Below, piece after piece: positions 45,447 through 57,022 of a stretch of 64,000 nt of DNA. The stretch comes from Lunularia cruciata (lineage: Eukaryota > Streptophyta > Marchantiopsida > Lunulariales > Lunulariaceae): contig OX419757.1 of NCBI GenBank assembly GCA_948567375.1, positions 4,278,001 to 4,342,000 of the forward strand, in the 5' to 3' direction. Positions within the stretch are counted from its first letter, which is position 1, and each line of letters starts with the position of its first letter. Below the pieces are notes generated by a model, which did not search any database, was not told where the DNA came from, and saw only the letters and a program-made list of their open reading frames with translations. The translations under genes were made by a program, and so were the position numbers.

Positions 45447-48230
45447 ATGCAGGAAGATCCCGTCTTTCTCTCCTGGGCTGAGAGGGAGGTCTGCCAGGAA
45501 TTAGTTTCAGGTGGATGCTCGGGCCCGATCATGAACGATTTTATGCACTGGCCGTTTTATGGGTGCTTGGTAGTTGTTATCGTGTATGTCTCATTGGCCA
45601 TCAAGTTCGTGATGAAGTATGAAGGACCAGGACGTCCACGCGGCAAGAAGCAAGATCCTTACATGGGAGTATGGGCAGTTGGTGATCTTGATGGAGCGGA
45701 GCTCTGGAAGTGCTGCTGGGGTGCAGTTCACCCAGGATGGCTCTTTGGTTTTCGCACAATAGCTTTCTGCTACTTTCTGCCCCAGCTTTTGTACAACTGG
45801 CACATGGAGGGTTTATGGATGTTCTACTTCTACACTCAGTATGTCAATCAGGACTCTGGGAACACTGTTTCTATCTGAATGAGAAGTGGAAAACGAGTCA
45901 AGTCATGAAAATGTCATGCGCTGAAGGGTTATTGCGACACCTTGGCTTCACCGGCGAGGAATAGGTCACAAGGCACACGAAAGGAGACCAATCGCAAATT
46001 AAGCTGAATGTGTATAGCACTCACTGAGCAACTTAGAAATGATTGATAAATCTGCAAAGCAAAGCTCTTTCGTTGTCTTACTAACTTGTGGACGTCTTCA
46101 GGTGGACCTTTATTCTTCTGATTGCATATTTTGGGGTTAGTATTCAGCTTTTCCTCGAGAAACGTCCAATAATCTGAAACTAAGTGTGTTAGATTATCCT
46201 CCAAACAGTGCTTTGTATTTCATCTTAGTTCACTTATATTCCGTAAGTTCTTCTGTCGTACTAGTTTGTGTTCTGTTCTTTGTCGATTGAGGACAAGCAC
46301 TGTTCTACCATCACCACTTAACTTCAGCCTTAAGGTCTAATGTTATTCTTACACGAACTGTCCAGGTCGCCGCATGGGTAAGCGGCGTACACTGTCTTCG
46401 TCGGAAGCGGAGTAAGACTGAAAGTTCTTCTGCGACGCGAGAAGAAGTAGTCACACTGACTAGTGGAGATTCTGCTACGGTCTTTACGTCTGACGAGGTC
46501 ACCGATTCTAAGGAGGAGTTTGTAAGCACATCACGCATAGATGAAACGAAAGAAAACCCAGGGTTGGTCGGATATGTCATGCAAATATTCTTCCAGGTAA
46601 TGATGAATATCCACGACTCAGGTACACGGATGTAGCTGTCCCGTCACTTTGGATAGAGCATGTTGGAGTTCGAAGTTCACAGGCTGTGGTTGAAAACTTA
46701 GATTGGGACTTCTACGAGAAGCTCAGTTTGTAGCAATTTTCAGCTCTGTCCTGCAGCTTGTCTCATCAACGCCACTCATGGGACTGCCACACTTTTTTAT
46801 TGTTGTGAATCTCTCTCTCTGATGCAGGTTGCAGCCACAGCCGTTCTGATGACCGATTTTGTCTACTGGTTAATCCTCGTTCCATACGTGCTACCCAAAA
46901 CCTTCAAACACACCTTTGTAAGCCAATCTTCTTCCTTATATCTCTGGATACTTATTCGTGTATCCCAATTGTATACTTTATTTTGCTCAGTCAGGACTAT
47001 TTTACATGAACTGCATTGGTCGCTCAGACCCGTTTGAACTGTGTTAGAACGATAGGTAGGCATTATTCTATACCCTTGAACAGCACTCTTCCTAAAGGCA
47101 AATTGTAGAATATGCTGATTAGTGTTCCTGCATCGTGGTCTGTTGCTTAAGTTAGCTACCAGAATCTTGCTTCTTGTTGTAAACTCGCCTTCAACTGTGT
47201 CTGGACTTTTAAAATTTCAAATTGAATTGAGGACTTTCAACTTTCAACTTTTTTGCCGTCAAATTTGTAATCATCCAAAGAACTGTAACTATGTGGTGCT
47301 GGACTGAGTGTAACTATTGGAACCAAAATATCTTGGACCATCTGACGAAGTCTTTACCTGGTGCGCAGATTGACATCAACATGCACGGTTTAAATGCTGT
47401 TTTCTTGTTGATTGAAATCAGTCTAAACAGCCTGGTACTGTTCTACAGCCGGTAGAATATGGAGAGATACTACATATTCATTATAAGATAAAAGCTTTAA
47501 CATTTTGTCAATCTTCAGTCTTATGGAATTTAGAGTTATGTTCTTTTCACGATGTTATTGATAGTCAGCTCGAGAACATTAAAATCCTAAGGTGCCCATT
47601 TTTCTCATGCTAATTCAAGCATGGATCTAACAGAGAATTTTCCGCCTGTGTATGTACGTGGCATGCGTTTGCAGTATTATCCATGGTTCCGAGGAGCTTA
47701 TGTCGTGTTCTGGAGTGCCACCTATATTGTTTTTCAATGGATCCTTCATGGTGTAGGTTTTAAGACGTAAGTGCGAAGTTAGTTCTGGACATCCTTGACT
47801 TCCTATGAAATAGTTTAACTCGAGACCGAGAGAAATATCTAGTTTGAAGTTTAGAGCAATGAGTTTGAGTTTAGCGTTGGGACTGAACTCTCGGTTTTCT
47901 TTCCATATTGCATGCTTTGTACTGAGTTTTTGGTGTTTCCACTCCTCCAGTTTTCCATATCCATTTTTGGATCTTGCAACACCATTGGCGCCAGCATGGT
48001 ACGCTACCAAATACATCCCGTTGTAAGTTGCTCAGATTCCAGTTGATTTGTCAGACAATCCAGGTCGCTCAAATATCTTGCGTTGTATTTGCAGGTATGC
48101 AGGTCTATCTATTTTCCATCTGGCTCTATATGTTTTGGTGATGCTGCTCGTGAATATGAAGCAGCATATATTCTCAAAAGGCATCCTCCAGGAACAAGTA
48201 AAAGTATCAGCAAGTCCCACTACTGACTAA
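45447..48230 (+). CDS. Multi-pass membrane protein, plant rolling-stone-like family
   Basis: Eight exons join with GT-AG borders and consistent phase: 45447-45838, 46102-46135, 46366-46596, 46828-46917, 47369-47434, 47675-47766, 47951-48022, 48095-48230. The product is 370 residues, or 342 if the ATG at 45531 is used; the second puts the first membrane segment near the N-terminus as in relatives. Family motifs are HPGWLFGFRTIAFCYFLPQL, FYFYTQWTFILLIAYFG (across introns 1-2), AVLMTDFVYWLILVPY, GLNAVFLLIEISLNSL, PWFRGAYVVFWSATYIVFQW and PYPFLDLATPLAPAWY. About seven hydrophobic spans are visible. Between spans 3 and 4 lies a hydrophilic Ser/Thr/Glu-rich loop of about 60 residues (exon 3). Plant relatives are conserved proteins of unknown role, similar to animal rolling stone, which acts in myoblast fusion. 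No function is inferred here. Confidence 0.85.
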
Positions 48231-51200
48231 TATATTCATGTACTAATCATATACAGGTCACTTAGAGCAGGTACACCTTTTCGCTGTGGATGGAAGAGCG
48301 ATATAAAGAGTAACAAAATAGGCAACTCCTTTAAGGAAGTGCACAGGAGAGGAACCATATGAATATTTCTTCCGAACCATAAAGATTTCCGATCCACTTT
48401 TTGTAGAAAATTCTTCTAAAGTCCAGATCTTTGAAGTGTGCTGATCTTTCAGTGTGTCAAGTGGATGGGAAATCTTTAAAAGGTCTGAGACTGTCGAGAC
48501 CTCATAAGTAGACAAAATGCGGGTGAAAAATTGATGGCAAGTAAGTTTAAAGCTCGATATTCGCAGTGTAATAAAATCTAAGAAACTTTGTGAAGTAATT
48601 GTTAGTTGTGCTCTTTGCCCATACAAGACTATCTCGTGCAGTTCTCACGAACTTTGTCATGTAAAATGTTAGACACTATGCTGTTTGATTCCTTTCTAAA
48701 CTGGTCCAGTCCAGGCAGAATGGCAAATGCAGAAGAACCACATATGATCATCACTTGTCCTGCAGTATACTGAATGACATGGTTGTCCTCTGTAGCGTTG
48801 TAGATGAAACCGTCGTCGATTTTCTTTGTTTCATTTATCACAACATAATAGCTTGGTGTCTGCTGTTTGTCTTGAAACGAAAACGAATTCACGGCTCAAA
48901 GGTATCAAATTTTATCACTTAATCGAACTATAAAGCCACACCAGGTGACTTCTTCCGTGTCGACGAACGGACTTTTACTCACAAGACACAGGACTTCAAA
49001 TCGAGTGCTCTTTACCGGAGATGGGCGTGGTTGCTCTGTTAACTGTTTTGAGCAATGAGCCGCTCTTCAGTCGTGGGGTTCACGCACCGAGCATGGAGAT
49101 GCTTGTCCATGTTCGCAAAGTACTTGGGTCTTTGGATGACAATCATTCTACCTTCTCAATCGCTTTAACTGCAGAGAACCAAATTTTCAAGTACATCGAC
49201 ACACGGAAACGTAGACCTGCTAACTCGTAAGGCCTACGAGCATGGCAACTTAATTGACTTGTATAGGGACCGCATTGCTTCGTCAACGTGGTACTAGAGG
49301 AGCTGAACAGACTACCTGGCAATGGGATCCATCGCCCAGTGAACGTGTTTGGAAGAGCCTCAACCTTAAAGTCGTCACCGGATCCAGTAGATTCCGAGAG
49401 AATCTCCAACGGTATTGGTGAAGCTGCTGGTACTCGGGGCCAACCAAGTTCACAGTCATTTTTACGTACATAGGGTGTTTCTCTAGATTCTCTAGGACCT
49501 GAATGAAACCGAGAGCAGTAATCAGCCACCAAAAGTAAGAGAAGGGAAAGTAGATGAAAGGGACTGCGCAGGTAGCAATAGCAATGCTTACTTGTCACAA
49601 CTGTACAGAATTGTAGCATACATATATTTGGCAATATAATTTGGAATCCGGTACTACAGTACAACCAACTGTTTAAAAACGTAAACAGATCAAAAGCCAC
49701 AAAAGTGCTCTCTTCCTCATCCGGGTAGAAAATACATGGTATAGACTGGACGCCGGCGCTTTAAACTAAAGAGTTGTACAACGACTCGGATGAATTTTAG
49801 AACAAGCTATGTATGTCACGGCCGTCGATTTTGCATAATTATTAGGTTCCCCAAGCTAGCATCAAAATTATAAAGTTTTATAAAAGGTTGCCAAAAATCG
49901 ATGCAATTGCGAGGCACAGGTAATGCAAGATGTCGTGAGAGTGTCAATCAATTGTGTCTCAACCGAGATGAGTAGCAGTTCCTTCCATTTTCCTCATGTT
50001 TCAAACATCCGGGTGAGCTGCAACACTTTGTGCGCTACATCCCAAACTTACCACTGCAAGGAGAGATAAGTGGGAAAAGCGAAACGATAGTAAAGACAAC
50101 GCTTTATCATATTCCGTTGGTTCAAGTTCCTTTCGAGGTTCCCTTGTGACTAGCTTGTGAGTGATTGTCTTCCAACTCAAAGTTTATAAGCGGTATAATC
50201 ATCACATATAGAAGGAAAGTGCTTAAAGATCTCATCCTATATCGCAGTCCACAGCTGAAATTCGGCTTTCAACATTAGGTGAGTTCGCCACGAATTAAAT
50301 AATCATGCGCTAGAACCTTGCCTTTTTTTGGTTTACCCAATCTGGAGTTGGGTTGACAGCCGGTTCGTTTGGTAACAAATGCCTCTACTGCAAGAGTGGA
50401 TTCCTAATCCTGTTTGCGCTATTCCAGCCCTTTGTCCGCAAAGACCCGACTTCCACACTCTTCTAACACCACATACTGCTGGCGCAGAAAGCAAGGGTTC
50501 TGAACTTAACAGCACTGAGTTTATACAGAATCTAATCTCGAGGGTGTCGACCTCCGTGTTCTGACCTCAAGGCTCATAGCAGTCAGTCAATAACTGAGGT
50601 AACTTCCGTTAAGACTCCGCAGTGCATGGCAAATATTGCCTACTACCATCAGTTAGGCCACAGTCTGCGGAGCTTCTTTTTCTTTACACATAAATGCTCC
50701 GACCTTCCATAGGTTGATGTCAATCTTTTTAGTTTATGACATTGAACAATCATCCAATAGAGCAGAATATTAAAAACTGCAGCTAAATCAAGTCAAATGG
50801 ATGAATGGTCCATGGTACCAAAAGTTACTGAAGCAAACACTTCCATTTGATGTGAAGGATGTGAAGCCCACGCTTTCACTTGTGAAAACTACAGTTCAGC
50901 TGCTCAGTGCTTCCATGTCAAGCGAATGCTATTCTTCTATTTAGATCAGATACCGGATTATGTGCAGGCATAGCTCAAGTACCTCATGACTTTATCTCTT
51001 GTTTGCTACATGTCACTGTTGTCTCCACGGCATCTATGATAATTAGAGGCGTTTTACTTTGCTGCCGGAGACAAAACAGCATGGACCTAAGAAAGCAGGT
51101 CTTGGGCACCTTCTTGAACTCTCTGATGCACGAGCATCGATCTATCAACCAGCCTCTGCTTGTCCTCTGCTCGTGGCGGGAGGACTCAAAGAAATCACTA

Positions 51201-52046
51201 GAATCCACAGTCTCAATACACTGAGCAAAACACCAAGCTACCATGTAACATCTCACTCACTCCCGGTCTCTTGTACTTCCATCTAGCTTGTCACTTCTCA
51301 GCAGAATCCAACTCCATCTCAACTCACGCAAGGGTTTCGGCAGATTCACCTCTTCACGTTGTTTACTGACACACCGACTCGAACAATGTAGGCAATGCAC
51401 TGAATAAATCTAAACCAGAGAGATGTACAACCGTTGTCACAAGATGATATCACTTACGAACAGAGGATGTCAGCTCATCAACGAGAAAATCGATGTAAAT
51501 GTAGGTAATTTATAAATACTACTTCTAAATAAGACGGAAATTTTAAACAAAGACCAACCAGAAGGAGAGAGAGAGGGAGAAAGTTGTGCCTCGAGTACTA
51601 AACTCCAAACGGGTTGGAGATACACACTCTACACTACAGCCGGCCCAGTCGTCTAAAGGGCATAGAATAGCGTTGACCGTTAAACCCCCCATTTGAGGGG
51701 GGTTTTAGAAACTTTTCTTCCCCGTTCAGTTATTGCCGAGTTAGGGAAGGGGGCTGGGTTACAGTAATTAAATACAGCAGTGTACGTTGCGCATGAACGG
51801 GGGGCGCTGGTAACTGACGTTGTGGAGCTGACGGGAGGAAGGGTTCGAACCCGATGTGGGGTGGGAGAGCGACTACCCGGCTACTGGGTCAGGGGCGTTT
51901 CTCCAACTACCCTGTTCAAACGTCCATAGCTCCAGTACATATTTACAGCCGGATTGCTCTTGTATCGTCGATTTACGGGAGTATTTCAGCATCTAGATAA
52001 AAGATTCTTGAGAGTCTTCTGCCTTTTCCCGGATAAGCTGGGCAAA
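48231..52046. other. Spacer; 3' end of membrane-protein gene and unassigned DNA
   Basis: It should contain the 3' untranslated region of the upstream gene. Frames of up to 185 codons exist (49143-49700, minus), but none has recognisable domains or consistent splice structure. Near 51682-51705 a 9-bp stem (AAACCCCCC / GGGGGGTTT) with a 6-base loop is seen. Confidence 0.45.
51682..51705. repeat. Short G/C hairpin
   Basis: Perfect inverted repeat AAACCCCCC / GGGGGGTTT separated by ATTTGA. It is possibly a structural or transposon-end feature; nothing ties it to a gene. Confidence 0.6.
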
Positions 52047-52081
52047 GATTCTCAAACTTTCCTGTGGAAAGTTTGAGAATC
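52047..52081. repeat. Perfect 16-bp inverted repeat with 3-base loop
   Basis: GATTCTCAAACTTTCC, then TGT, then GGAAAGTTTGAGAATC. Its right arm overlaps the start of the direct repeat that flanks the non-LTR element (52077-52110). Confidence 0.8.
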
Positions 52082-52756
52082 CTTCAGATTCCGGTGAACT
52101 TCAAAGGGAATCGAAAGCCAAATCAAAAGCTGGATCGGGAGTCTGGATCTGGTCGCGATCTGCATGGGGAGCTGCGGTAGAGGGTGGAGTGGGGGGAGGA
52201 GAGGGAGAGACGGGAGAAGACATTTGTCATTCTTGAGAGCTCTCTAGCATATAGCACTATGAGTGTATAGTTGATTCTCTTTGTTTTCCAATTCCGGTTC
52301 CATTGGTACCTAGATTGAAGACTATGGAAAATGGAGTAAAAAGTTATGAGTATTTTTAGTATTTTTAGAGTTTAGAATGATCATTATACATTGAGAGTGA
52401 TAGATCGAGAATTTTCATTTCCAATCTATTTGTCTTCATGATTAAATTCCATGGGAATTTAGTTTGAAAATTTTGGAGATAAAAATTGAAAGTTATGAAA
52501 ATTTATAAATTTTAGGGTTTGGAGAGATTGTTTTCTTAGGTGAGTTGGGATGTGAGGGGTTGTGGTTTTATAGATATGAGGACATATGGAGAGAAGCAAC
52601 ATGTGTTACTATCATTATTCTTGTGCTAACTATAGTTACACCTTCCCATGTGGGGTTGCCTAGGGTGGCTTGGGATACACCACGTCCGGTGTGTCACTGA
52701 CGCTTTACCTCGCAAGGGGTAAAGACTCACGTGGGAAGGATGCACAAGGACTATGA

Positions 52757-53306
52757 TTGGACCTGGGACGCTCACGTGAGACGAGCGACCACATCGACAG
52801 TAGTGACACTCGAGATTACGCACACTTCTTTTATCACTTCGTTGATCATTCCGGGGATTCCGATCGAGTCATGAGAGTGGTTAGCTTCTTAGGCGGGTTG
52901 CATTTTGGGTTATTTGAGACTAGTTTTCCATGTCCACGTCTATTCCATAGGCTATTCCGCACACTCCACGGTGAGGCTAGACAAGCTTTTTGCATACCAT
53001 TTGATCGTTTGGCACGTGATCCCTTGGACGAGTTAGCATGGTTCCTATTCCTCTTACTCTCTCGATGGTGGCTTCATTACGCTAGAGGGGGACATGGAGG
53101 GCATAGAGAGGTTGTTGCTATATTTTTTCGATTCCGAGCAGAGGATTGGGCGGTCCTTCAGGAAGAGTCTATTAGGACTACACGATTTAGGAGACAAGCA
53201 TCGCCATAGGATACCACAGAGTCCACTCGATTACGACGATGTAGGACATTGGGTCAGCCGGGAGAGTTTCATAGAGCAGCACGAGCGCTACACCCTTTTT
53301 CTATAG
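52757..53306 (+). pseudogene. N-terminal region of the non-LTR polyprotein
   Basis: It reads CPRLFHRLFRTLHGEARQAF.. then DPLDELAWFLFLLLSRWWLH, the weakly conserved helical region that precedes RT in this group. A frameshift near 53090 moves the reading to FFDSEQRIGRSF.. (to 53306). No catalytic motif is expected here. Confidence 0.5.
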
Positions 53307-53379
53307 CAATTCCTATTGATGAGATTATCTCTTCCCTATGCTCACTACATCCTATAATAGTATAGTGACTACCACTAGA

Positions 53380-54520
53380 GGTCTTAGATTATCAGCCTAA
53401 GCAACCTTTATGTCTTGATAGGTCACTATTTGCACAAGCATTGTGCACTGCCCCTCACCTTTCCTTGGGAGGCTTGTCAGGGATGGTTTATGAACACCTT
53501 AGAGATTGCTTCCAAGCAGATGATCCTTTTAGTGGTTTTACTGAGTTGTTTTAGGTGGTTGCAAAAGTAGCGAGAGGAGACATTCCTATGTTTGTTAGTC
53601 GGGTGTTAGGTGCTAGTCTGCTTCTTGCGATGGAGAAGGACATAGAGGGCATTGGACCTATTGCTATTGGAGAGATCTTTTTGCATTTGGTTAGTTGTAC
53701 CATTGTCCTTCAACATCATTCTCACTTTTGACAACACCTCAGTCCATATCAGTTTGGAGTAGCTACACCTGGAGGATGTGAGGCTATATCTCTAGATATC
53801 AGAGCACTCCAAGATAACCATCCGGAGTGGGTTGTCCTACAAGTGGATGTTGAGAACGCTTTTAATAGCGTCTCACATGCATCTATTTTTAGAGAGTTTA
53901 GGGAGGCTCGTGGATCTTTGGCGAGTCTCACTCCTTTTGTGCGGTCTTTTTATGGCTCTCCTACTTCCCTTTACTACCAGCATGGTGGTTCACAAGAGGG
54001 AGTCACCGTCTTGGAGTCAATTGTTGGTACACGTTAGGGAGATCCTGATTTGCCATGGCTCACTTTAAAGCTCTCTTATCTAGTACTTTGGCCTTGCCAA
54101 GTTGTGTATTTCCCTCCTTGGCAGATGATACACACATAGTAGGCCTGTAGATCAGATTCGGCAGGCCTTTGACTACTTGACTACCGAGCTACATCTAGTA
54201 GGCTTGAGAGTCAAGGTGTCAAAGTGTAGGGCATGGTTCCCTTTAGGTATCCCTCCCCACCTTGAGCTTCCAGAGGGGTGTATCACACCCACAGATGGAT
54301 TTTGTGTTCTTGGAGTGCCAGTAGGATCGGAGGATTTTGTCATACGTTTCTTAGACGCTACCCTTGCAGAGGATGTTCTCCATGTGGATGACCTTCCATT
54401 ACTTGGAGACCCGCAAGTGGCATTTGGTATACTCTCTTCCAATATTGCTCGTCGACCATCCTACCTCAACCGTACAATTCCTCCACTCATCGTCCTTCTT
54501 ATCACGTCTGAGAGCATTTG
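53380..54520 (+). pseudogene. Reverse transcriptase of the non-LTR element
   Basis: Motifs in order: LSLGGLSGMVYEHLRD (about 53455), QFGVATPGGCEAI (53750-53790), VVLQVDVENAFNSVSH (53831-53880) with the first catalytic Asp, FVRSFYGSPTSLYY, SIVGTR, FPSLADDTHI (about 54111-54140) with the catalytic Asp-Asp, and GLRVKVSKCRAWFPLGIPP (54200-54260). It ends LGDPQVAFGILSSNIARRPSYL. Stops and frameshifts lie between 54035 and 54180. The catalytic residues themselves remain. Confidence 0.8.
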
Positions 54521-54899
54521 ATTGGAGGATTATAGGAGTCTTTGGTGATATTATTGGACCGAGGACTTTTGAGTGTGTGATAGGGGATTTGGCACGTAGA
54601 CAGATGGCTCTGCCAATCTCATATGGTGTAGTTGGCTTGCTATCTATGGAGTAGATGACACCTATAGTGTTTTTGGGTAGTTGGGCTCTCTCGGCACCCC
54701 TACTTTCCTCTCATTTTGTGGTTGTTGATAGGCCGGTTTTGGAGACTTATGTGATAGAGGTGGAAGGAGGATCCTTTTCTCTCCAGGTGTTATTGTGGCA
54801 GATGAGAAATAGTCTATCCTCACAAGCATGAGCGGATTTTCCACCTTTTGCTTCACTATTGTCAGATTGGACTAGAGGTTTACAATCTTCCTTGATGAA

Positions 54900-55574
54900 G
54901 CAATAGTGTGAGCATACGCTACATTCTCTCTTTGTCGACTCGTCCATTCCTCATGCTACTAGAACACATCTTCACTCTTGCTCCGGCAAGGGTGCAGGCT
55001 CTTGGATCCTAACTCGATTGTGCATTAGGGCATTCCGACTTGCACCAGCTACTTTCTCTACAGCAATGAGGTTTTGCCTAGTTTGGTCCACCCATCTGCA
55101 TCTTCATTACTCACTTGTGAGTGTGTCTACACTAGATGCAGTAGCGGTACACATGACACGGTGTCCTTTTGGAGGACATAGGATAGCTACCCATGATGCC
55201 ATTAGGGACATAGTGTTTCTATGGCATGAGAGAATGGATACTTGGCTATGTTTCATATGCGTTGCAAACGTCACGTGTCAAGGTGGACTTATACAAGATG
55301 CTCAGGTGACATTAGCGGATGTTGTGGTTACGGACTCGACGCAAGATACAGTTTCGGAGGGAGTGATTACCCATCCCTTGGATGGGCGGCGAGTGCAGCA
55401 ACAAGTCGTAAGGTCTCCAAGTATATGGGCATGCAGCGAGGTCACCTCTTTGTTCCTCTAGCCTTGGAGTTATATGGAGCGATGGACATTGCATTTGACA
55501 CATTTGTCAAGGAGTGCACGAGAGCTTATCATGTTAGGCGTCAGGGGTACCATTCTCATTCTCGTACTTTGTAG
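54900..55574 (+). pseudogene. C-terminal Cys/His and endonuclease-like region of the non-LTR element
   Basis: CIRAFRLAPATFSTAMRFCL is followed by a damaged Cys/His cluster RCPFGGHRIATHDAIRDI (55160-55210). Next comes a region with DAQVTLADVVVTDST and, after a shift, KVSKYMGMQRGHLFVPLALELYGAM (55420-55490). The spacing of Asp, Lys and Glu residues suggests a restriction-like endonuclease, as in some non-LTR clades. That reading is inference. Confidence 0.55.
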
Positions 55575-55721
55575 CATATTTTAGACAGCGTGTGTCCATT
55601 GCTCTACAAAGTGCAATGGCTGGTGCAATCCATAAGAGAGCAATCACATTAGGTGATGTTTCTTCGGATGCTCCAGTTGTGTGTAGACCATACGACTTGC
55701 ATAGCTCGGATATCTTATGTG

Positions 55722-55871
55722 CGGTGGTGCAGATTTCTCGTATAGACTCTATTGGGGCTTAGCCTCATGTTACCTCATTTTTGTCTCTCTTTTGTACGGT
55801 GGGGCAGATTTCTCATATAGACTCTATTGGAGCTTAGCCCCATGTTACTTTATTTTTGTCTCTCCCTTGTA
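55722..55871 (+). repeat. Two 75-bp tandem repeats in the 3' region of the non-LTR element
   Basis: Units 55722-55796 and 55797-55871 both contain GCAGATTTCTC, ATAGACTCTATTGG and a CATTTTTGTCTCTC-type block. A third partial unit may start at 55872. Tandem 3' repeats are known in several non-LTR groups. Confidence 0.82.
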
Positions 55872-55983
55872 CGGCTTGATGGGTCTCCCCATCCTTTGGT
55901 TTTCCTACGCGGTCGGTCGCCTACTTTTTAATCAAAAGCCAAATGAATCCTCCAGATTCCGCGAACTTCAAAGGGAAGAATGA

Positions 55984-57022
55984 GTACATAGTGCGGGGAG
56001 AATCGACAAGTACCGTACTGGTTGTGGATTTGGACGATACCGACTCATGGAGAATTTTCCCCGGGGAAAAGGTGGTTTCATTTGCCGAGTAATCTCCGAC
56101 AAACGACCGAACTTTTACGTTTTCTACCGTTGCCCGGTAAATTTAAGTAAGAGCGGGTCTTAAGAGAACTACAGTACAGTAGGTGCCCGAACCCTGGTTT
56201 GGTCACGTTGGTGGGGAGGAAAGTCGTAGAAGAAACGGCGGGAAGTGCCGTCGAAGATTGATTGACGCGGGCAGCAGCGGGAGGGGAGCGTGATAGGAGT
56301 GTCGAAGACGATGAATGCGATTGATGCTTCTGCTGCAGCGCATCGGCTTGTGAGCTCCGAACAACGCAAGACAAGGGAAGGGGAGGGGAGGTACGAGAAC
56401 GAGGACGAGGAGGAGAAGCAGCTGCAGGAGCGTGTTTTCTGTCGCGGTCTGTGACTGCCTGTTTGTTTTCCTCGGTTCGTCGTCTGGTATGGAGCTTTGA
56501 CGTTAGCAAGGAAGGGAAGGAGGACCCATCGCTCTCGTGAGGAGGAGAAGCGACGGGTGATTGGCACTGGTGTGTTGCGGCTTCGTTAGATGTGGAGGAA
56601 TGAGTCGAAACGTTAGCTTAGAGATGTACAGGGATGGAGGATTTTATCGGTATGGTTCTTTGGCTGGTGGTGAGAAGGAGTGGAGTGGAGTGGAGTAGAG
56701 TAGAGTAGAGGGGACTGGACTTATGACAGCACGGGAGAGATTCGAGAGAGGAGTAGGAGTTTTGTGGCGAGGAGATCGAAGCAGGACGGGGACGGGGAGG
56801 AAGCAGACGCGCAGGAGACGAAGAAGTTGGTAGATGGATAATTGGATGGCGCCTCGAGCATTTATAGGTAGGCAAATGCCTGTTTGTTGTTTCGAGTTGA
56901 GAGACGTAGTGAGAGGCTCTGTGATTGTTTGAATTGTGCAAGCGACGCGGAAGTAGGGGGGAGGACCCTAGGGAGGAAGAGTGGGAGGGAAGGGGAGGGG
57001 AGTCTAGCGAGCAATTAGAGGA
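55984..57022. promoter_or_regulatory. Upstream region of SWI3D
   Basis: About 1 kb between the non-LTR repeat and the SWI3D start codon. It contains a pentanucleotide run (GAGTG, then GAGTA; about 56678-56710), a purine-rich stretch before the start (56955-57005) and an ATTTATAGG sequence near 56858 that could be a TATA box. Long open frames on the minus strand here are Ser/Pro-rich translations of this purine-biased leader. Confidence 0.45.
56678..56710. repeat. Pentanucleotide microsatellite (GAGTG/GAGTA)
   Basis: About four copies of GAGTG pass into three copies of GAGTA, then GAGGGG. Confidence 0.8.

Larger units (their letters stand above)
52111..55944 (+). mobile_element. Decayed non-LTR retroelement
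   Basis: Plus-strand coding remnants of a single polyprotein with reverse transcriptase occupy about 52.75-55.57 kb, followed by a short 3' region with 75-bp tandem repeats. There are no LTRs. The body lies between near-identical 33-bp direct repeats (52077-52110 and 55945-55977), interpreted as a long target duplication. No poly-A tail is evident; the 3' end is A/T-rich (TTTTTAATCAAAAG). I associate this RT type (QVDVENAFNSVSH, LADDTHI, PSKC-like WxP motif, CPFGGHRIATHDAIRDI) with elements in mosses, lycophytes and charophytes. The clade name is uncertain. Confidence 0.7.

Noticed and set aside
49143-49700. 185-codon open frame on the minus strand
   Set aside because: It has no recognisable domain, its composition looks like chance, the opposite strand also holds open stretches, and no supporting splice or promoter context is visible.
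51830-51900. tRNA-like T-arm (GGGTTCGAACCC at 51841-51852)
   Set aside because: The sequence is palindromic and fits a T-arm on either strand, but no matching acceptor stem, D-arm or anticodon arm is found at the right spacing.
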